Of a DNA stretch of 64,000 nt, positions 35,923-50,023 are shown one piece after another. This stretch comes from Ecdyonurus torrentis (Eukaryota; Arthropoda; Insecta; Ephemeroptera; Heptageniidae): contig OX439135.1 in NCBI GenBank assembly GCA_949318235.1, forward strand, positions 28,156,587 through 28,220,586, written 5' to 3'. The notes beneath the pieces are model-generated. The model searched no databases. It had not been told where the DNA came from and worked only from the letters and a program-made list of their open reading frames with translations. Numbering within the stretch: position 1 is the stretch's first letter; each line of letters opens with the position of its first letter. The position numbers and the translations under genes are program-made.

Positions 35923-37573
35923 GACGCATACTTTTTGGGTTTTTAAAAATTTTAGTTTTCACTCATCATGTAGCCAAACCAAGTCATGAAACAAAGTTTC
36001 TATTTCAAGAACCAAATGTTATTGAATGATAAAAATCATAATTTTTACACGATTAAAACTAGTTTTGATGATTTCTCAAAAACTAAGAATGCTACAGACA
36101 TTAAATTTGACTCAAAACATAGCTTTTTCATCTCTCTACAAAAAAGATGTCTGAACTTTTTTGCCCCGACGCATACATTTTGGGTTATTGACAATTTTAG
36201 TTTTCACTCATCATCTAGCCAAACCAAGTCATGAAACAAAGTTTCTATTTCAAGAACCAAATGTTATTGAATGATAAAAATCATACTTTTTACACGATTA
36301 AAACTAGTTTAAATAATTTCTCAGAAACTAAGAATGCTACAGACATTAAATTTGACTCAAAACATAGCTTTTTCAATTCTCTACAAAAAAGATGTCTTGA
36401 ACTTTTTTGCCCCGACGCATACTTTTTGGGTTATTGACAATTTTAGTTTTTACTCATCATCTAGCCAAACGAAGTTATGAAATAAAGTTCAATTTCAAGA
36501 ACCAACTCTTATTGAATGATAAAAATCATACTTTTTACACGATTAGTACTAGTTTTGATGATTTCTCAAAAACTAAGAATGCTACAGACTTTTAATTTGT
36601 TTCAAAACATAGCTTTATCATCTCTCTAAAAAAAATATGTCTTAAACTTTTTTGCTCCGACGCATACTTTTTGAGTTATTGACAATTTTAGTTTTCACTC
36701 ATCTTCTAGCCAAACGAAGTTATGAAATAAAGTATCTATTTCAAGAAGCAAATGTTATTGAATGATAAAAATCATAATTTTTACACGATTAAAACTAGTT
36801 TTGATGATTTCTCAAAAACTAAGAATGCTACAGACATTAAATTTGACTCAAAACATAGCTTTTTCAATTCTCTACAGAAAAGATGTCTTGAAGTTTTTTG
36901 CTCCGACGCATACTTTTTGGGTTTTTAAAAATTTTAATTTTCACTCATCATGTAGCCAAACCAAGTCATGAAACAAAGTTTCTATTTCACGAACCAAATG
37001 TTATTGAATGATAAAAATCATACTTTTTACACGATTAAAATTAGTTTTAATGATTTCTCAGAAACTAAGAATGCTACAGACATCAAATTTGACTCAAAAC
37101 ACAGCTTTTTTAATTCTCTACAAAAAAGATGTCTTGAACTTTTTTGCCCCGACGCATACTTTTTGGGTTATTGACAATTTTAGTTTTCACTCATCATCTA
37201 GCCAAACGAAGTTATGAAATAAAGTTCAATTTCAAGAACCAACTGTTATTGAATGATAAAAATCATACTTTTTACACGATTAAAACTAGTTTTGATGATT
37301 TCTCAAAAACTAAGAATGCTACAGACTTACAATTTGTTTCAAAACATAGCTTTATCATCTCTCTACAAAAAATATGTCTTAAACTTTTTTGCTCCGACGC
37401 ATACTTTTTGGGTTATTGACAATTTTAGTTTTCACTCATCATGTAGCCAAACCAAGTCATGAAACAAAGTTTATATTTCAAGAACCAAATGTTATTGAAT
37501 GATAAAAATCATACTTTTTACACGATTAAAACTAGTTTTGATGATTTCTCAAAAACTAAGAATGCTACAGACA
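35923..37573. repeat. 1651-bp block also at 47466-49116 and 56797-58447
   Basis: Offsets are 11543 and then 9331 bp. It contains F2-L-T-G-A-B' with the CTCTAAAAAAAAT tract in T and AAAATTAG in A, variants seen together only in these three places. It ends where 37574 reads C (GACACTAAA) and the partners read T. Confidence 0.85.
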
Positions 37574-39217
37574 CTAAATTTGACTCAAAACATAGCTTTT
37601 TCAATTCTCTACAGAAAAGATGACTTGAAGTTTTTTGCTCCGACGCATACTTTTTGGGTTTTTAAAAATTTTAGTTTTCACTCATCATGTAGCCAAACCA
37701 AGTCATGAAACATAGTTTCTATTTCAAGAACCAAATGTTATTGAATGATAAAAATCATAATTTTTACACGATTAAAACTAGTTTTGATGATTTCTCAAAA
37801 ACTAAGAATGCTACAGACATTAAATTTGACTCAAAACATAGCTTTTTCATCTCTCTACAAAAAAGATGTCTGAACTTTTTTGCCCCGACGCATACATTTT
37901 GGGTTATTGACAATTTTAGTTTTCACTCATCATCTAGCCAAACCAAGTCATGAAACAAAGTTTCTATTTCAAGAACCAAATGTTATTGAATGATAAAAAT
38001 CATACTTTTTACACGATTAAAACTAGTTTAAATAATTTCTCAGAAACTAAGAATGCTACAGACATTAAATTTGACTCAAAACATAGCTTTTTCAATTCTC
38101 TACAAAAAAGATGTCTTGAACTTTTTTGCCCCGACGCATACTTTTTGGGTTATTGACAATTTTAGTTTTTACTCATCATCTAGCCAAACGAAGTTATGAA
38201 ATAAAGTTCAATTTCAAGAACCAACTGTTATTGAATGATAAAAATCATACTTTTTACACGATTAGTACTAGTTTTGATGATTTCTCAAAAACTAAGAATG
38301 CTACAGACTTACAATTTGTTTCAAAACATAGCTTTATCATCTCTCTACAAAAAATATGTCTTAAACTTTTTTGCTCCGACGCATACTTTTTGAGTTATTG
38401 ACAATTTTAGTTTTCACTCATCTTCTAGCCAAACGAAGTTATGAAATAAAGTATCTATTTCAAGAAGCAAATGTTATTGAATGATAAAAATCATAATTTT
38501 TACACGATTAAAACTAGTTTTGATGATTTCTCAAAAACTAAGAATGCTACAGACATTAAATTTGACTCAAAACATAGCTTTTTCAATTCTCTACAGAAAA
38601 GATGTCTTGAAGTTTTTTGCTCCGACGCATACTTTTTGGGTTTTTAAAAATTTTAATTTTCACTCATCATGTAGCCAAACCAAGTCATGAAACAAAGTTT
38701 CTATTTCACGAACCAAATGTTATTGAATGATAAAAATCATACTTTTTACACGATTAAAACTAGTTTTAATGATTTCTCAGAAACTAAGAATGCTACAGAC
38801 ATCAAATTTGACTCAAAACACAGCTTTTTTAATTCTCTACAAAAAAGATGTCTTGAACTTTTTTGCCCCGACGCATACTTTTTGGGTTATTGACAATTTT
38901 AGTTTTCACTCATCATCTAGCCAAACGAAGTTATGAAATAAAGTTCAATTTCAAGAACCAACTGTTATTGAATGATAAAAATCATACTTTTTACACGATT
39001 AAAACTAGTTTTGATGATTTCTCAAAAACTAAGAATGCTACAGGCTTACAATTTGTTTCAAAACATAGCTTTATCATCTCTCTACAAAAAATATGTCTTA
39101 AACTTTTTTGCTCCGACGCATACTTTTTGGGTTATTGACAATTTTAGTTTTCACTCATCATGTAGCCAAACCAAGTCATGAAACAAAGTTTATATTTCAA
39201 GAACCAAATGTTATTGA
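37499..39217. repeat. Domain 2 basic HOR heptamer
   Basis: Order F1-like Gd 37499, F2 37745, L 37990, Bs 38235, G 38481, A 38727, B' 38972; 1719 bp. It is the simplest complete unit of domain 2. Relative to the octamer, a B-class monomer has been inserted between L and G, and B-S-P has collapsed to B'. Confidence 0.9.
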
Positions 39218-42200
39218 ATGATAAAAATCATACTTTTTACACGATTAAAACTAGTTTTGATGATTTCTCAAAAACTAAGAATGCTACAGACATTAAATTT
39301 GACTCAAAACATAGCTTTTTCAATTCTTTACAGAAAAGATGTCTTGAAGTTTTTTGCTCCGACGCATACTTTTTGGGTTTTTAAAAATTTTAGTTTTCAC
39401 TCATCATGTAGCCAAACCAAGTCATGAAACAAAGTTTCTATTTCAAGAACCAAATGTTATTGAATGATAAAAATCATAATTTTTACACGATTAAAACTAG
39501 TTTTGATGATTTCTCAAAAACTAAGAATGCTACAGACATTAAATTTGACTCAAAACATAGCTTTTTCATCTCTCTACAAAAAAGATGTCTGAACTTTTTT
39601 GCCCCGACGCATACATTTTGGGTTATTGACAATTTTAGTTTTCACTCATCATCTAGCCAAACCAAGTCATGAAACAAAGTTTCTATTTCAAGAACCAAAT
39701 GTTATTGAATGATAAAAATCATACTTTTTACACGATTAAAACTAGTTTAAATAATTTCTCAGAAACTAAGAATGCTACAGACATTAAATTTGACTCAAAA
39801 CATAGCTTTTTCAATTCTCTACAAAAAAGATGTCTTGAACTTTTTTGCCCCGACGCATACTTTTTGGGTTATTGACAATTTTAGTTTTTACTCATCATCT
39901 AGCCAAACGAAGTTATGAAATAAAGTTCAATTTCAAGAACCAACTGTTATTGAATGATAAAAATCATACTTTTTACACGATTAGTACTAGTTTTGATGAT
40001 TTCTCAAAAACTAAGAATGCTACAGACTTACAATTTGTTTCAAAACATAGCTTTATCATCTCTCTACAAAAAATATGTCTTAAACTTTTTTGCTCCGACG
40101 CATACTTTTTGGGTTATTGACAATTTTAGTTTTCACTCATCATGTAGCCAAACCAAGTCATGAAACAAAGTTTATATTTCAAGAACCAAATGTTATTGAA
40201 TGATAAAAATCATACTTTTTACACGATTAAAACTAGTTTTGATGATTTCTCAAAAACTAAGAATGCTACAGACACTAAATTTGACTCAAAACATAGCTTT
40301 TTCAATTCTCTACAGAAAAGATGACTTGAAGTTTTTTGCTCCGACGCATACTTTTTGGGTTTTTAAAAATTTTAGTTTTCACTCATCATGTAGCCAAACC
40401 AAGTCATGAAACATAGTTTCTATTTCAAGAACCAAATGTTATTGAATGATAAAAATCATAATTTTTACACGATTAAAACTAGTTTTGATGATTTCTCAAA
40501 AACTAAGAATGCTACAGACATTAAATTTGACTCAAAACATAGCTTTTTCATCTCTCTACAAAAAAGATGTCTGAACTTTTTTGCCCCGACGCATACATTT
40601 TGGGTTATTGACAATTTTAGTTTTCACTCATCATCTAGCCAAACCAAGTCATGAAACAAAGTTTCTATTTCAAGAACCAAATGTTATTGAATGATAAAAA
40701 TCATACTTTTTACACGATTAAAACTAGTTTAAATAATTTCTCAGAAACTAAGAATGCTACAGACATTAAATTTGACTCAAAACATAGCTTTTTCAATTCT
40801 CTACAAAAAAGATGTCTTGAACTTTTTTGCCCCGACGCATACTTTTTGGGTTATTGACAATTTTAGTTTTTACTCATCATCTAGCCAAACGAAGTTATGA
40901 AATAAAGTTCAATTTCAAGAACCAACTGTTATTGAATGATAAAAATCATACTTTTTACACGATTAGTACTAGTTTTGATGATTTCTCAAAAACTAAGAAT
41001 GCTACAGACTTACAATTTGTTTCAAAACATAGCTTTATCATCTCTCTACAAAAAATATGTCTTAAACTTTTTTGCTCCGACGCATACTTTTTGAGTTATT
41101 GACAATTTTAGTTTTCACTCATCTTCTAGCCAAACGAAGTTATGAAATAAAGTATCTATTTCAAGAAGCAAATGTTATTGAATGATAAAAATCATAATTT
41201 TTACACGATTAAAACTAGTTTTGATGATTTCTCAAAAACTAAGAATGCTACAGACATTAAATTTGACTCAAAACATAGCTTTTTCAATTCTCTACAGAAA
41301 AGATGTCTTGAAGTTTTTTGCTCCGACGCATACTTTTTGGGTTTTTAAAAATTTTAATTTTCACTCATCATGTAGCCAAACCAAGTCATGAAACAAAGTT
41401 TCTATTTCACGAACCAAATGTTATTGAATGATAAAAATCATACTTTTTACACGATTAAAACTAGTTTTAATGATTTCTCAGAAACTAAGAATGCTACAGA
41501 CATCAAATTTGACTCAAAACACAGCTTTTTCAATTCTCTACAAAAAAGATGTCTTGAACTTTTTTGCCCCGACGCATACTTTTTGGGTTATTGACAATTT
41601 TAGTTTTTACTCATCATCTAGCCAAACGAAGTTATGAAATAAAGTTCAATTTCAAGAACCAACTGTTATTGAATGATAAAAATCATACTTTTTACACGAT
41701 TAGTACTAGTTTTGATGATTTCTCAAAAACTAAGAATGCTACAGACTTACAATTTGTTTCAAAACATAGCTTTATCATCTCTCTACAAAAAATATGTCTT
41801 AAACTTTTTTGCTCCGACGCATACTTTTTGAGTTATTGACAATTTTAGTTTTCACTCATCTTCTAGCCAAACGAAGTTATGAAATAAAGTATCTATTTCA
41901 AGAAGCAAATGTTATTGAATGATAAAAATCATAATTTTTACACGATTAAAACTAGTTTTGATGATTTCTCAAAAACTAAGAATGCTACAGACATTAAATT
42001 TGACTCAAAACATAGCTTTTTCAATTCTCTACAGAAAAGATGTCTTGAAGTTTTTTGCTCCGACGCATACTTTTTGGGTTTTTAAAAATTTTAATTTTCA
42101 CTCATCATGTAGCCAAACCAAGTCATGAAACAAAGTTTCTATTTCACGAACCAAATGTTATTGAATGATAAAAATCATACTTTTTACACGATTAAAACTA

Positions 42201-42655
42201 GTTTTAATGATTTCTCAGAAACTAAGAATGCTACAGACATCAAATTTGACTCAAAACACAGCTTTTTTAATTCTCTACAAAAAAGATGTCTTGAACTTTT
42301 TTGCCCCGACGCATACTTTTTGGGTTATTGACAATTTTAGTTTTCACTCATCATCTAGCCAAACGAAGTTATGAAATAAAGTTCAATTTCAAGAACCAAC
42401 TGTTATTGAATGATAAAAATCATACTTTTTACACGATTAAAACTAGTTTTGATGATTTCTCAAAAACTAAGAATGCTACAGGCTTACAATTTGTTTCAAA
42501 ACATAGCTTTATCATCTCTCTACAAAAAATATGTCTTAAACTTTTTTGCTCCGACGCATACTTTTTGGGTTATTGACAATTTTAGTTTTCACTCATCATG
42601 TAGCCAAACCAAGTCATGAAACAAAGTTTATATTTCAAGAACCAAATGTTATTGA
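39218..42655. repeat. Domain 2 tetramer plus 10-monomer unit
   Basis: Order F1 39218, F2, L, B'-ended Bs 39954, then Gd/F1 40200, F2, L, Bs 40936, G 41182, A/L mosaic 41428, Bs 41673, G 41919, A 42165, B' 42410; 982 and 2456 bp. The monomer at 41428 starts as A (GACATCAAATTTG, AACACAGC) and continues as L (TTTTTCAATTC, TACTCATC), which explains the extra Bs-G-A. Confidence 0.88.
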
Positions 42656-45600
42656 ATGATAAAAATCATACTTTTTACACGATTAAAACTAGTTTTGATG
42701 ATTTCTCAAAAACTAAGAATGCTACAGACATTAAATTTGACTCAAAACATAGCTTTTTCAATTCTTTACAGAAAAGATGTCTTGAAGTTTTTTGCTCCGA
42801 CGCATACTTTTTGGGTTTTTAAAAATTTTAGTTTTCACTCATCATGTAGCCAAACCAAGTCATGAAACAAAGTTTCTATTTCAAGAACCAAATGTTATTG
42901 AATGATAAAAATCATAATTTTTACACGATTAAAACTAGTTTTGATGATTTCTCAAAAACTAAGAATGCTACAGACATTAAATTTGACTCAAAACATAGCT
43001 TTTTCATCTCTCTACAAAAAAGATGTCTGAACTTTTTTGCCCCGACGCATACATTTTGGGTTATTGACAATTTTAGTTTTCACTCATCATCTAGCCAAAC
43101 CAAGTCATGAAACAAAGTTTCTATTTCAAGAACCAAATGTTATTGAATGATAAAAATCATACTTTTTACACGATTAAAACTAGTTTAAATAATTTCTCAG
43201 AAACTAAGAATGCTACAGACATTAAATTTGACTCAAAACATAGCTTTTTCAATTCTCTACAAAAAAGATGTCTTGAACTTTTTTGCCCCGACGCATACTT
43301 TTTGGGTTATTGACAATTTTAGTTTTTACTCATCATCTAGCCAAACGAAGTTATGAAATAAAGTTCAATTTCAAGAACCAACTGTTATTGAATGATAAAA
43401 ATCATACTTTTTACACGATTAGTACTAGTTTTGATGATTTCTCAAAAACTAAGAATGCTACAGACTTACAATTTGTTTCAAAACATAGCTTTATCATCTC
43501 TCTACAAAAAATATGTCTTAAACTTTTTTGCTCCGACGCATACTTTTTGAGTTATTGACAATTTTAGTTTTCACTCATCTTCTAGCCAAACGAAGTTATG
43601 AAATAAAGTATCTATTTCAAGAAGCAAATGTTATTGAATGATAAAAATCATAATTTTTACACGATTAAAACTAGTTTTGATGATTTCTCAAAAACTAAGA
43701 ATGCTACAGACATTAAATTTGACTCAAAACATAGCTTTTTCAATTCTCTACAGAAAAGATGACTTGAAGTTTTTTGCTCCGACGCATACTTTTTGGGTTT
43801 TTAAAAATTTTAGTTTTCACTCATCATGTAGCCAAACCAAGTCATGAAACATAGTTTCTATTTCACGAACCAAATGTTATTGAATGATAAAAATCATACT
43901 TTTTACACGATTAAAACTAGTTTTAATGATTTCTCAGAAACTAAGAATGCTACAGACATCAAATTTGTCTCAAAACACAGCTTTTTTAATTCTCTACAAA
44001 AAAGATGTCTTGAACTTTTTTGCCCCGACGCATACATTTTGGGTTATTGACAATTTTAGTTTTCACTCATCATCTAGCCAAACGAAGTTATGAAATAAAG
44101 TTCAATTTCAAGAACCAACTCTTATTGAATGATAAAAATCATACTTTTTACACGATTAGTACTAGTTTTGATGATTTCTCAAAAACTAAGAATGCTACAG
44201 ACTTTTAATTTGTTTCAAAACATAGCTTTATCATCTCTCTACAAAAAATATGTCTTAAACTTTTTTGCTCCGACGCATACTTTTTGAGTTATTGACAATT
44301 TTAGTTTTCACTCATCTTCTAGCCAAACGAAGTTATGAAATAAAGTATCTATTTCAAGAAGCAAATGTTATTGAATGATAAAAATCATAATTTTTACACG
44401 ATTAAAACTAGTTTTGATGATTTCTCAAAAACTAAGAATGCTACAGACATTAAATTTGACTCAAAACATAGCTTTTTCAATTCTCTACAGAAAAGATGTC
44501 TTGAAGTTTTTTGCTCCGACGCATACTTTTTGGGTTTTTAAAAATTTTAATTTTCACTCATCATGTAGCCAAACCAAGTCATGAAACAAAGTTTCTATTT
44601 CACGAACCAAATGTTATTGAATGATAAAAATCATACTTTTTACACGATTAAAACTAGTTTTAATGATTTCTCAGAAACTAAGAATGCTACAGACATCAAA
44701 TTTGACTCAAAACACAGCTTTTTTAATTCTCTACAAAAAAGATGTCTTGAACTTTTTTGCCCCGACGCATACTTTTTGGGTTATTGACAATTTTAGTTTT
44801 CACTCATCATCTAGCCAAACGAAGTTATGAAATAAAGTTCAATTTCAAGAACCAACTGTTATTGAATGATAAAAATCATACTTTTTACACGATTAGTACT
44901 AGTTTTGATGATTTCTCAAAAACTAAGAATGCTACAGACTTACAATTTGTTTCAAAACATAGCTTTATCATCTCTCTACAAAAAATATGTCTTAAACTTT
45001 TTTGCTCCGACGCATACTTTTTGAGTTATTGACAATTTTAGTTTTCACTCATCTTCTAGCCAAACGAAGTTATGAAATAAAGTATCTATTTCAAGAAGCA
45101 AATGTTATTGAATGATAAAAATCATAATTTTTACACGATTAAAACTAGTTTTGATGATTTCTCAAAAACTAAGAATGCTACAGACATTAAATTTGACTCA
45201 AAACATAGCTTTTTCAATTCTCTACAGAAAAGATGTCTTGAAGTTTTTTGCTCCGACGCATACTTTTTGGGTTTTTAAAAATTTTAATTTTCACTCATCA
45301 TGTAGCCAAACCAAGTCATGAAACAAAGTTTCTATTTCACGAACCAAATGTTATTGAATGATAAAAATCATACTTTTTACACGATTAAAACTAGTTTTAA
45401 TGATTTCTCAGAAACTAAGAATGCTACAGACATCAAATTTGACTCAAAACACAGCTTTTTTAATTCTCTACAAAAAAGATGTCTTGAACTTTTTTGCCCC
45501 GACGCATACTTTTTGGGTTATTGACAATTTTAGTTTTCACTCATCATCTAGCCAAACGAAGTTATGAAATAAAGTTCAATTTCAAGAACCAACTGTTATT

Positions 45601-45848
45601 GAATGATAAAAATCATACTTTTTACACGATTAAAACTAGTTTTGATGATTTCTCAAAAACTAAGAATGCTACAGGCTTACAATTTGTTTCAAAACATAGC
45701 TTTATCATCTCTCTACAAAAAATATGTCTTAAACTTTTTTGCTCCGACGCATACTTTTTGGGTTATTGACAATTTTAGTTTTCACTCATCATGTAGCCAA
45801 ACCAAGTCATGAAACAAAGTTTATATTTCAAGAACCAAATGTTATTGA
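42656..45848. repeat. Domain 2 HOR unit of 13 monomers
   Basis: Order F1, F2, L, Bs 43392, Gd 43638, A variant 43884, T 44129, G 44375, A 44621, Bs 44866, G 45112, A 45358, B' 45603; 3193 bp. It equals the 10-monomer unit of 49042 with an extra A-Bs-G segment before the final A. Confidence 0.9.
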
Positions 45849-47322
45849 ATGATAAAAATCATACTTTTTACACGATTAAAACTAGTTTTGATGATTTCTC
45901 AAAAACTAAGAATGCTACAGACATTAAATTTGACTCAAAACATAGCTTTTTCAATTCTTTACAGAAAAGATGTCTTGAAGTTTTTTGCTCCGACGCATAC
46001 TTTTTGGGTTTTTAAAAATTTTAGTTTTCACTCATCATGTAGCCAAACCAAGTCATGAAACAAAGTTTCTATTTCAAGAACCAAATGTTATTGAATGATA
46101 AAAATCATAATTTTTACACGATTAAAACTAGTTTTGATGATTTCTCAAAAACTAAGAATGCTACAGACATTAAATTTGACTCAAAACATAGCTTTTTCAT
46201 CTCTCTACAAAAAAGATGTCTGAACTTTTTTGCCCCGACGCATACATTTTGGGTTATTGACAATTTTAGTTTTCACTCATCATCTAGCCAAACCAAGTCA
46301 TGAAACAAAGTTTCTATTTCAAGAACCAAATGTTATTGAATGATAAAAATCATACTTTTTACACGATTAAAACTAGTTTAAATAATTTCTCAGAAACTAA
46401 GAATGCTACAGACATTAAATTTGACTCAAAACATAGCTTTTTCAATTCTCTACAAAAAAGATGTCTTGAACTTTTTTGCCCCGACGCATACTTTTTGGGT
46501 TATTGACAATTTTAGTTTTTACTCATCATCTAGCCAAACGAAGTTATGAAATAAAGTATCTATTTCAAGAAGCAAATGTTATTGAATGATAAAAATCATA
46601 ATTTTTACACGATTAAAACTAGTTTTGATGATTTCTCAAAAACTAAGAATGCTACAGACATTAAATTTGACTCAAAACATAGCTTTTTCAATTCTCTACA
46701 GAAAAGATGTCTTGAAGTTTTTTGCTCCGACGCATACTTTTTGGGTTTTTAAAAATTTTAATTTTCACTCATCATGTAGCCAAACCAAGTCATGAAACAA
46801 AGTTTCTATTTCACGAACCAAATGTTATTGAATGATAAAAATCATACTTTTTACACGATTAAAACTAGTTTTAATGATTTCTCAGAAACTAAGAATGCTA
46901 CAGACATCAAATTTGACTCAAAACACAGCTTTTTTAATTCTCTACAAAAAAGATGTCTTGAACTTTTTTGCCCCGACGCATACTTTTTGGGTTATTGACA
47001 ATTTTAGTTTTCACTCATCATCTAGCCAAACGAAGTTATGAAATAAAGTTCAATTTCAAGAACCAACTGTTATTGAATGATAAAAATCATACTTTTTACA
47101 CGATTAAAACTAGTTTTGATGATTTCTCAAAAACTAAGAATGCTACAGGCTTACAATTTGTTTCAAAACATAGCTTTATCATCTCTCTACAAAAAATATG
47201 TCTTAAACTTTTTTGCTCCGACGCATACTTTTTGGGTTATTGACAATTTTAGTTTTCACTCATCATGTAGCCAAACCAAGTCATGAAACAAAGTTTATAT
47301 TTCAAGAACCAAATGTTATTGA
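45849..47322. repeat. Domain 2 HOR unit of 6 monomers with L/B mosaic
   Basis: Order F1 45849, F2 46095, L/B mosaic 46340, G 46586, A 46832, B' 47077; 1474 bp. The mosaic is L through TACTCATCATCTAG and AAACGAAG, then continues AAAGTATCTATTTCAAGAAGC as at the end of a B-class monomer. One B-class monomer was lost by an exchange inside the shared stretch around 46525-46555. Confidence 0.9.
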
Positions 47323-49041
47323 ATGATAAAAATCATACTTTTTACACGATTAAAACTAGTTTTGATGATTTCTCAAAAACTAAGAATGCTACAGACATTA
47401 AATTTGACTCAAAACATAGCTTTTTCAATTCTTTACAGAAAAGATGTCTTGAAGTTTTTTGCTCCGACGCATACTTTTTGGGTTTTTAAAAATTTTAGTT
47501 TTCACTCATCATGTAGCCAAACCAAGTCATGAAACAAAGTTTCTATTTCAAGAACCAAATGTTATTGAATGATAAAAATCATAATTTTTACACGATTAAA
47601 ACTAGTTTTGATGATTTCTCAAAAACTAAGAATGCTACAGACATTAAATTTGACTCAAAACATAGCTTTTTCATCTCTCTACAAAAAAGATGTCTGAACT
47701 TTTTTGCCCCGACGCATACATTTTGGGTTATTGACAATTTTAGTTTTCACTCATCATCTAGCCAAACCAAGTCATGAAACAAAGTTTCTATTTCAAGAAC
47801 CAAATGTTATTGAATGATAAAAATCATACTTTTTACACGATTAAAACTAGTTTAAATAATTTCTCAGAAACTAAGAATGCTACAGACATTAAATTTGACT
47901 CAAAACATAGCTTTTTCAATTCTCTACAAAAAAGATGTCTTGAACTTTTTTGCCCCGACGCATACTTTTTGGGTTATTGACAATTTTAGTTTTTACTCAT
48001 CATCTAGCCAAACGAAGTTATGAAATAAAGTTCAATTTCAAGAACCAACTCTTATTGAATGATAAAAATCATACTTTTTACACGATTAGTACTAGTTTTG
48101 ATGATTTCTCAAAAACTAAGAATGCTACAGACTTTTAATTTGTTTCAAAACATAGCTTTATCATCTCTCTAAAAAAAATATGTCTTAAACTTTTTTGCTC
48201 CGACGCATACTTTTTGAGTTATTGACAATTTTAGTTTTCACTCATCTTCTAGCCAAACGAAGTTATGAAATAAAGTATCTATTTCAAGAAGCAAATGTTA
48301 TTGAATGATAAAAATCATAATTTTTACACGATTAAAACTAGTTTTGATGATTTCTCAAAAACTAAGAATGCTACAGACATTAAATTTGACTCAAAACATA
48401 GCTTTTTCAATTCTCTACAGAAAAGATGTCTTGAAGTTTTTTGCTCCGACGCATACTTTTTGGGTTTTTAAAAATTTTAATTTTCACTCATCATGTAGCC
48501 AAACCAAGTCATGAAACAAAGTTTCTATTTCACGAACCAAATGTTATTGAATGATAAAAATCATACTTTTTACACGATTAAAATTAGTTTTAATGATTTC
48601 TCAGAAACTAAGAATGCTACAGACATCAAATTTGACTCAAAACACAGCTTTTTTAATTCTCTACAAAAAAGATGTCTTGAACTTTTTTGCCCCGACGCAT
48701 ACTTTTTGGGTTATTGACAATTTTAGTTTTCACTCATCATCTAGCCAAACGAAGTTATGAAATAAAGTTCAATTTCAAGAACCAACTGTTATTGAATGAT
48801 AAAAATCATACTTTTTACACGATTAAAACTAGTTTTGATGATTTCTCAAAAACTAAGAATGCTACAGACTTACAATTTGTTTCAAAACATAGCTTTATCA
48901 TCTCTCTACAAAAAATATGTCTTAAACTTTTTTGCTCCGACGCATACTTTTTGGGTTATTGACAATTTTAGTTTTCACTCATCATGTAGCCAAACCAAGT
49001 CATGAAACAAAGTTTATATTTCAAGAACCAAATGTTATTGA
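47323..49041. repeat. Domain 2 HOR heptamer with T
   Basis: Order F1 47323, F2 47569, L 47814, T 48059, G 48305, A (AAAATTAG) 48551, B' 48796; 1719 bp. The L-T-G-A-B' part also occurs at 36271 and 57145 with the same private variants. Confidence 0.9.
48059..48304 (+). repeat. Monomer type T (TTTTAA form of Bs, 246 bp)
   Basis: Like Bs, but GACTTTTAATTTG replaces GACTTACAATTTG. Copies start at 30135, 30380, 31362, 34062, 36516, 44129, 48059, 50515, 53953, 57390, 59846 and 62547. Four of them (36516, 48059, 57390, 62547) also share CTCTAAAAAAAATATG in place of CTCTACAAAAAATATG. Most are preceded by CCAACTCTT rather than CCAACTGTT. T replaces Bs in the second slot of the 10-monomer unit. The change puts a TAA in one + frame, consistent with no coding constraint. 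Confidence 0.9.
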
Positions 49042-49777
49042 ATGATAAAAATCATACTTTTTACACGATTAAAACTAGTTTTGATGATTTCTCAAAAACT
49101 AAGAATGCTACAGACATTAAATTTGACTCAAAACATAGCTTTTTCAATTCTTTACAGAAAAGATGTCTTGAAGTTTTTTGCTCCGACGCATACTTTTTGG
49201 GTTTTTAAAAATTTTAGTTTTCACTCATCATGTAGCCAAACCAAGTCATGAAACAAAGTTTCTATTTCAAGAACCAAATGTTATTGAATGATAAAAATCA
49301 TAATTTTTACACGATTAAAACTAGTTTTGATGATTTCTCAAAAACTAAGAATGCTACAGACATTAAATTTGACTCAAAACATAGCTTTTTCATCTCTCTA
49401 CAAAAAAGATGTCTGAACTTTTTTGCCCCGACGCATACATTTTGGGTTATTGACAATTTTAGTTTTCACTCATCATCTAGCCAAACCAAGTCATGAAACA
49501 AAGTTTCTATTTCAAGAACCAAATGTTATTGAATGATAAAAATCATACTTTTTACACGATTAAAACTAGTTTAAATAATTTCTCAGAAACTAAGAATGCT
49601 ACAGACATTAAATTTGACTCAAAACATAGCTTTTTCAATTCTCTACAAAAAAGATGTCTTGAACTTTTTTGCCCCGACGCATACTTTTTGGGTTATTGAC
49701 AATTTTAGTTTTTACTCATCATCTAGCCAAACGAAGTTATGAAATAAAGTTCAATTTCAAGAACCAACTGTTATTGA

Positions 49778-50023
49778 ATGATAAAAATCATACTTTTTAC
49801 ACGATTAGTACTAGTTTTGATGATTTCTCAAAAACTAAGAATGCTACAGACTTACAATTTGTTTCAAAACATAGCTTTATCATCTCTCTACAAAAAATAT
49901 GTCTTAAACTTTTTTGCTCCGACGCATACTTTTTGAGTTATTGACAATTTTAGTTTTCACTCATCTTCTAGCCAAACGAAGTTATGAAATAAAGTATCTA
50001 TTTCAAGAAGCAAATGTTATTGA
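49778..50023 (+). repeat. Monomer type Bs (domain 2 form of B, 246 bp)
   Basis: Like B, but GATTAGTACTAG replaces GATTAAAACTAG, creating a second short palindrome (TAGTACTA) beside ACTAGT. Copies start at 3355, 4338, 35534, 38235, 40936, 41673, 43392, 44866, 49778, 52234, 53216, 56408, 59109 and 61565; the copy at 39954 has a B'-type end. The two left-end copies show that this variant is not exclusive to domain 2. It usually follows L and precedes a G-class monomer carrying the AAGAAGC marker. Confidence 0.9.

Larger units (their letters stand above)
30135..37498. repeat. Transition zone between HOR domains
   Basis: Order: T, T, G variant, F2, L, T, G, A, B/A/S mosaic, P, F1, F2 (one-base deletion), L/P mosaic, F1, F2 (same deletion), L, T, G variant, F2, L, Bs/F2 mosaic, L, Bs, Gd, F2, L, T, G, A, B'. 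The marker AAGAAGC (instead of AAGAACC) first appears at about 30605 and persists to the right edge. The last true P monomer is 32345. The segment contains two adjacent T monomers (30135, 30380), and no unit longer than three monomers is repeated in tandem. It mixes markers of both neighbouring domains, as expected of an edge between two independently homogenised arrays. Confidence 0.85.
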
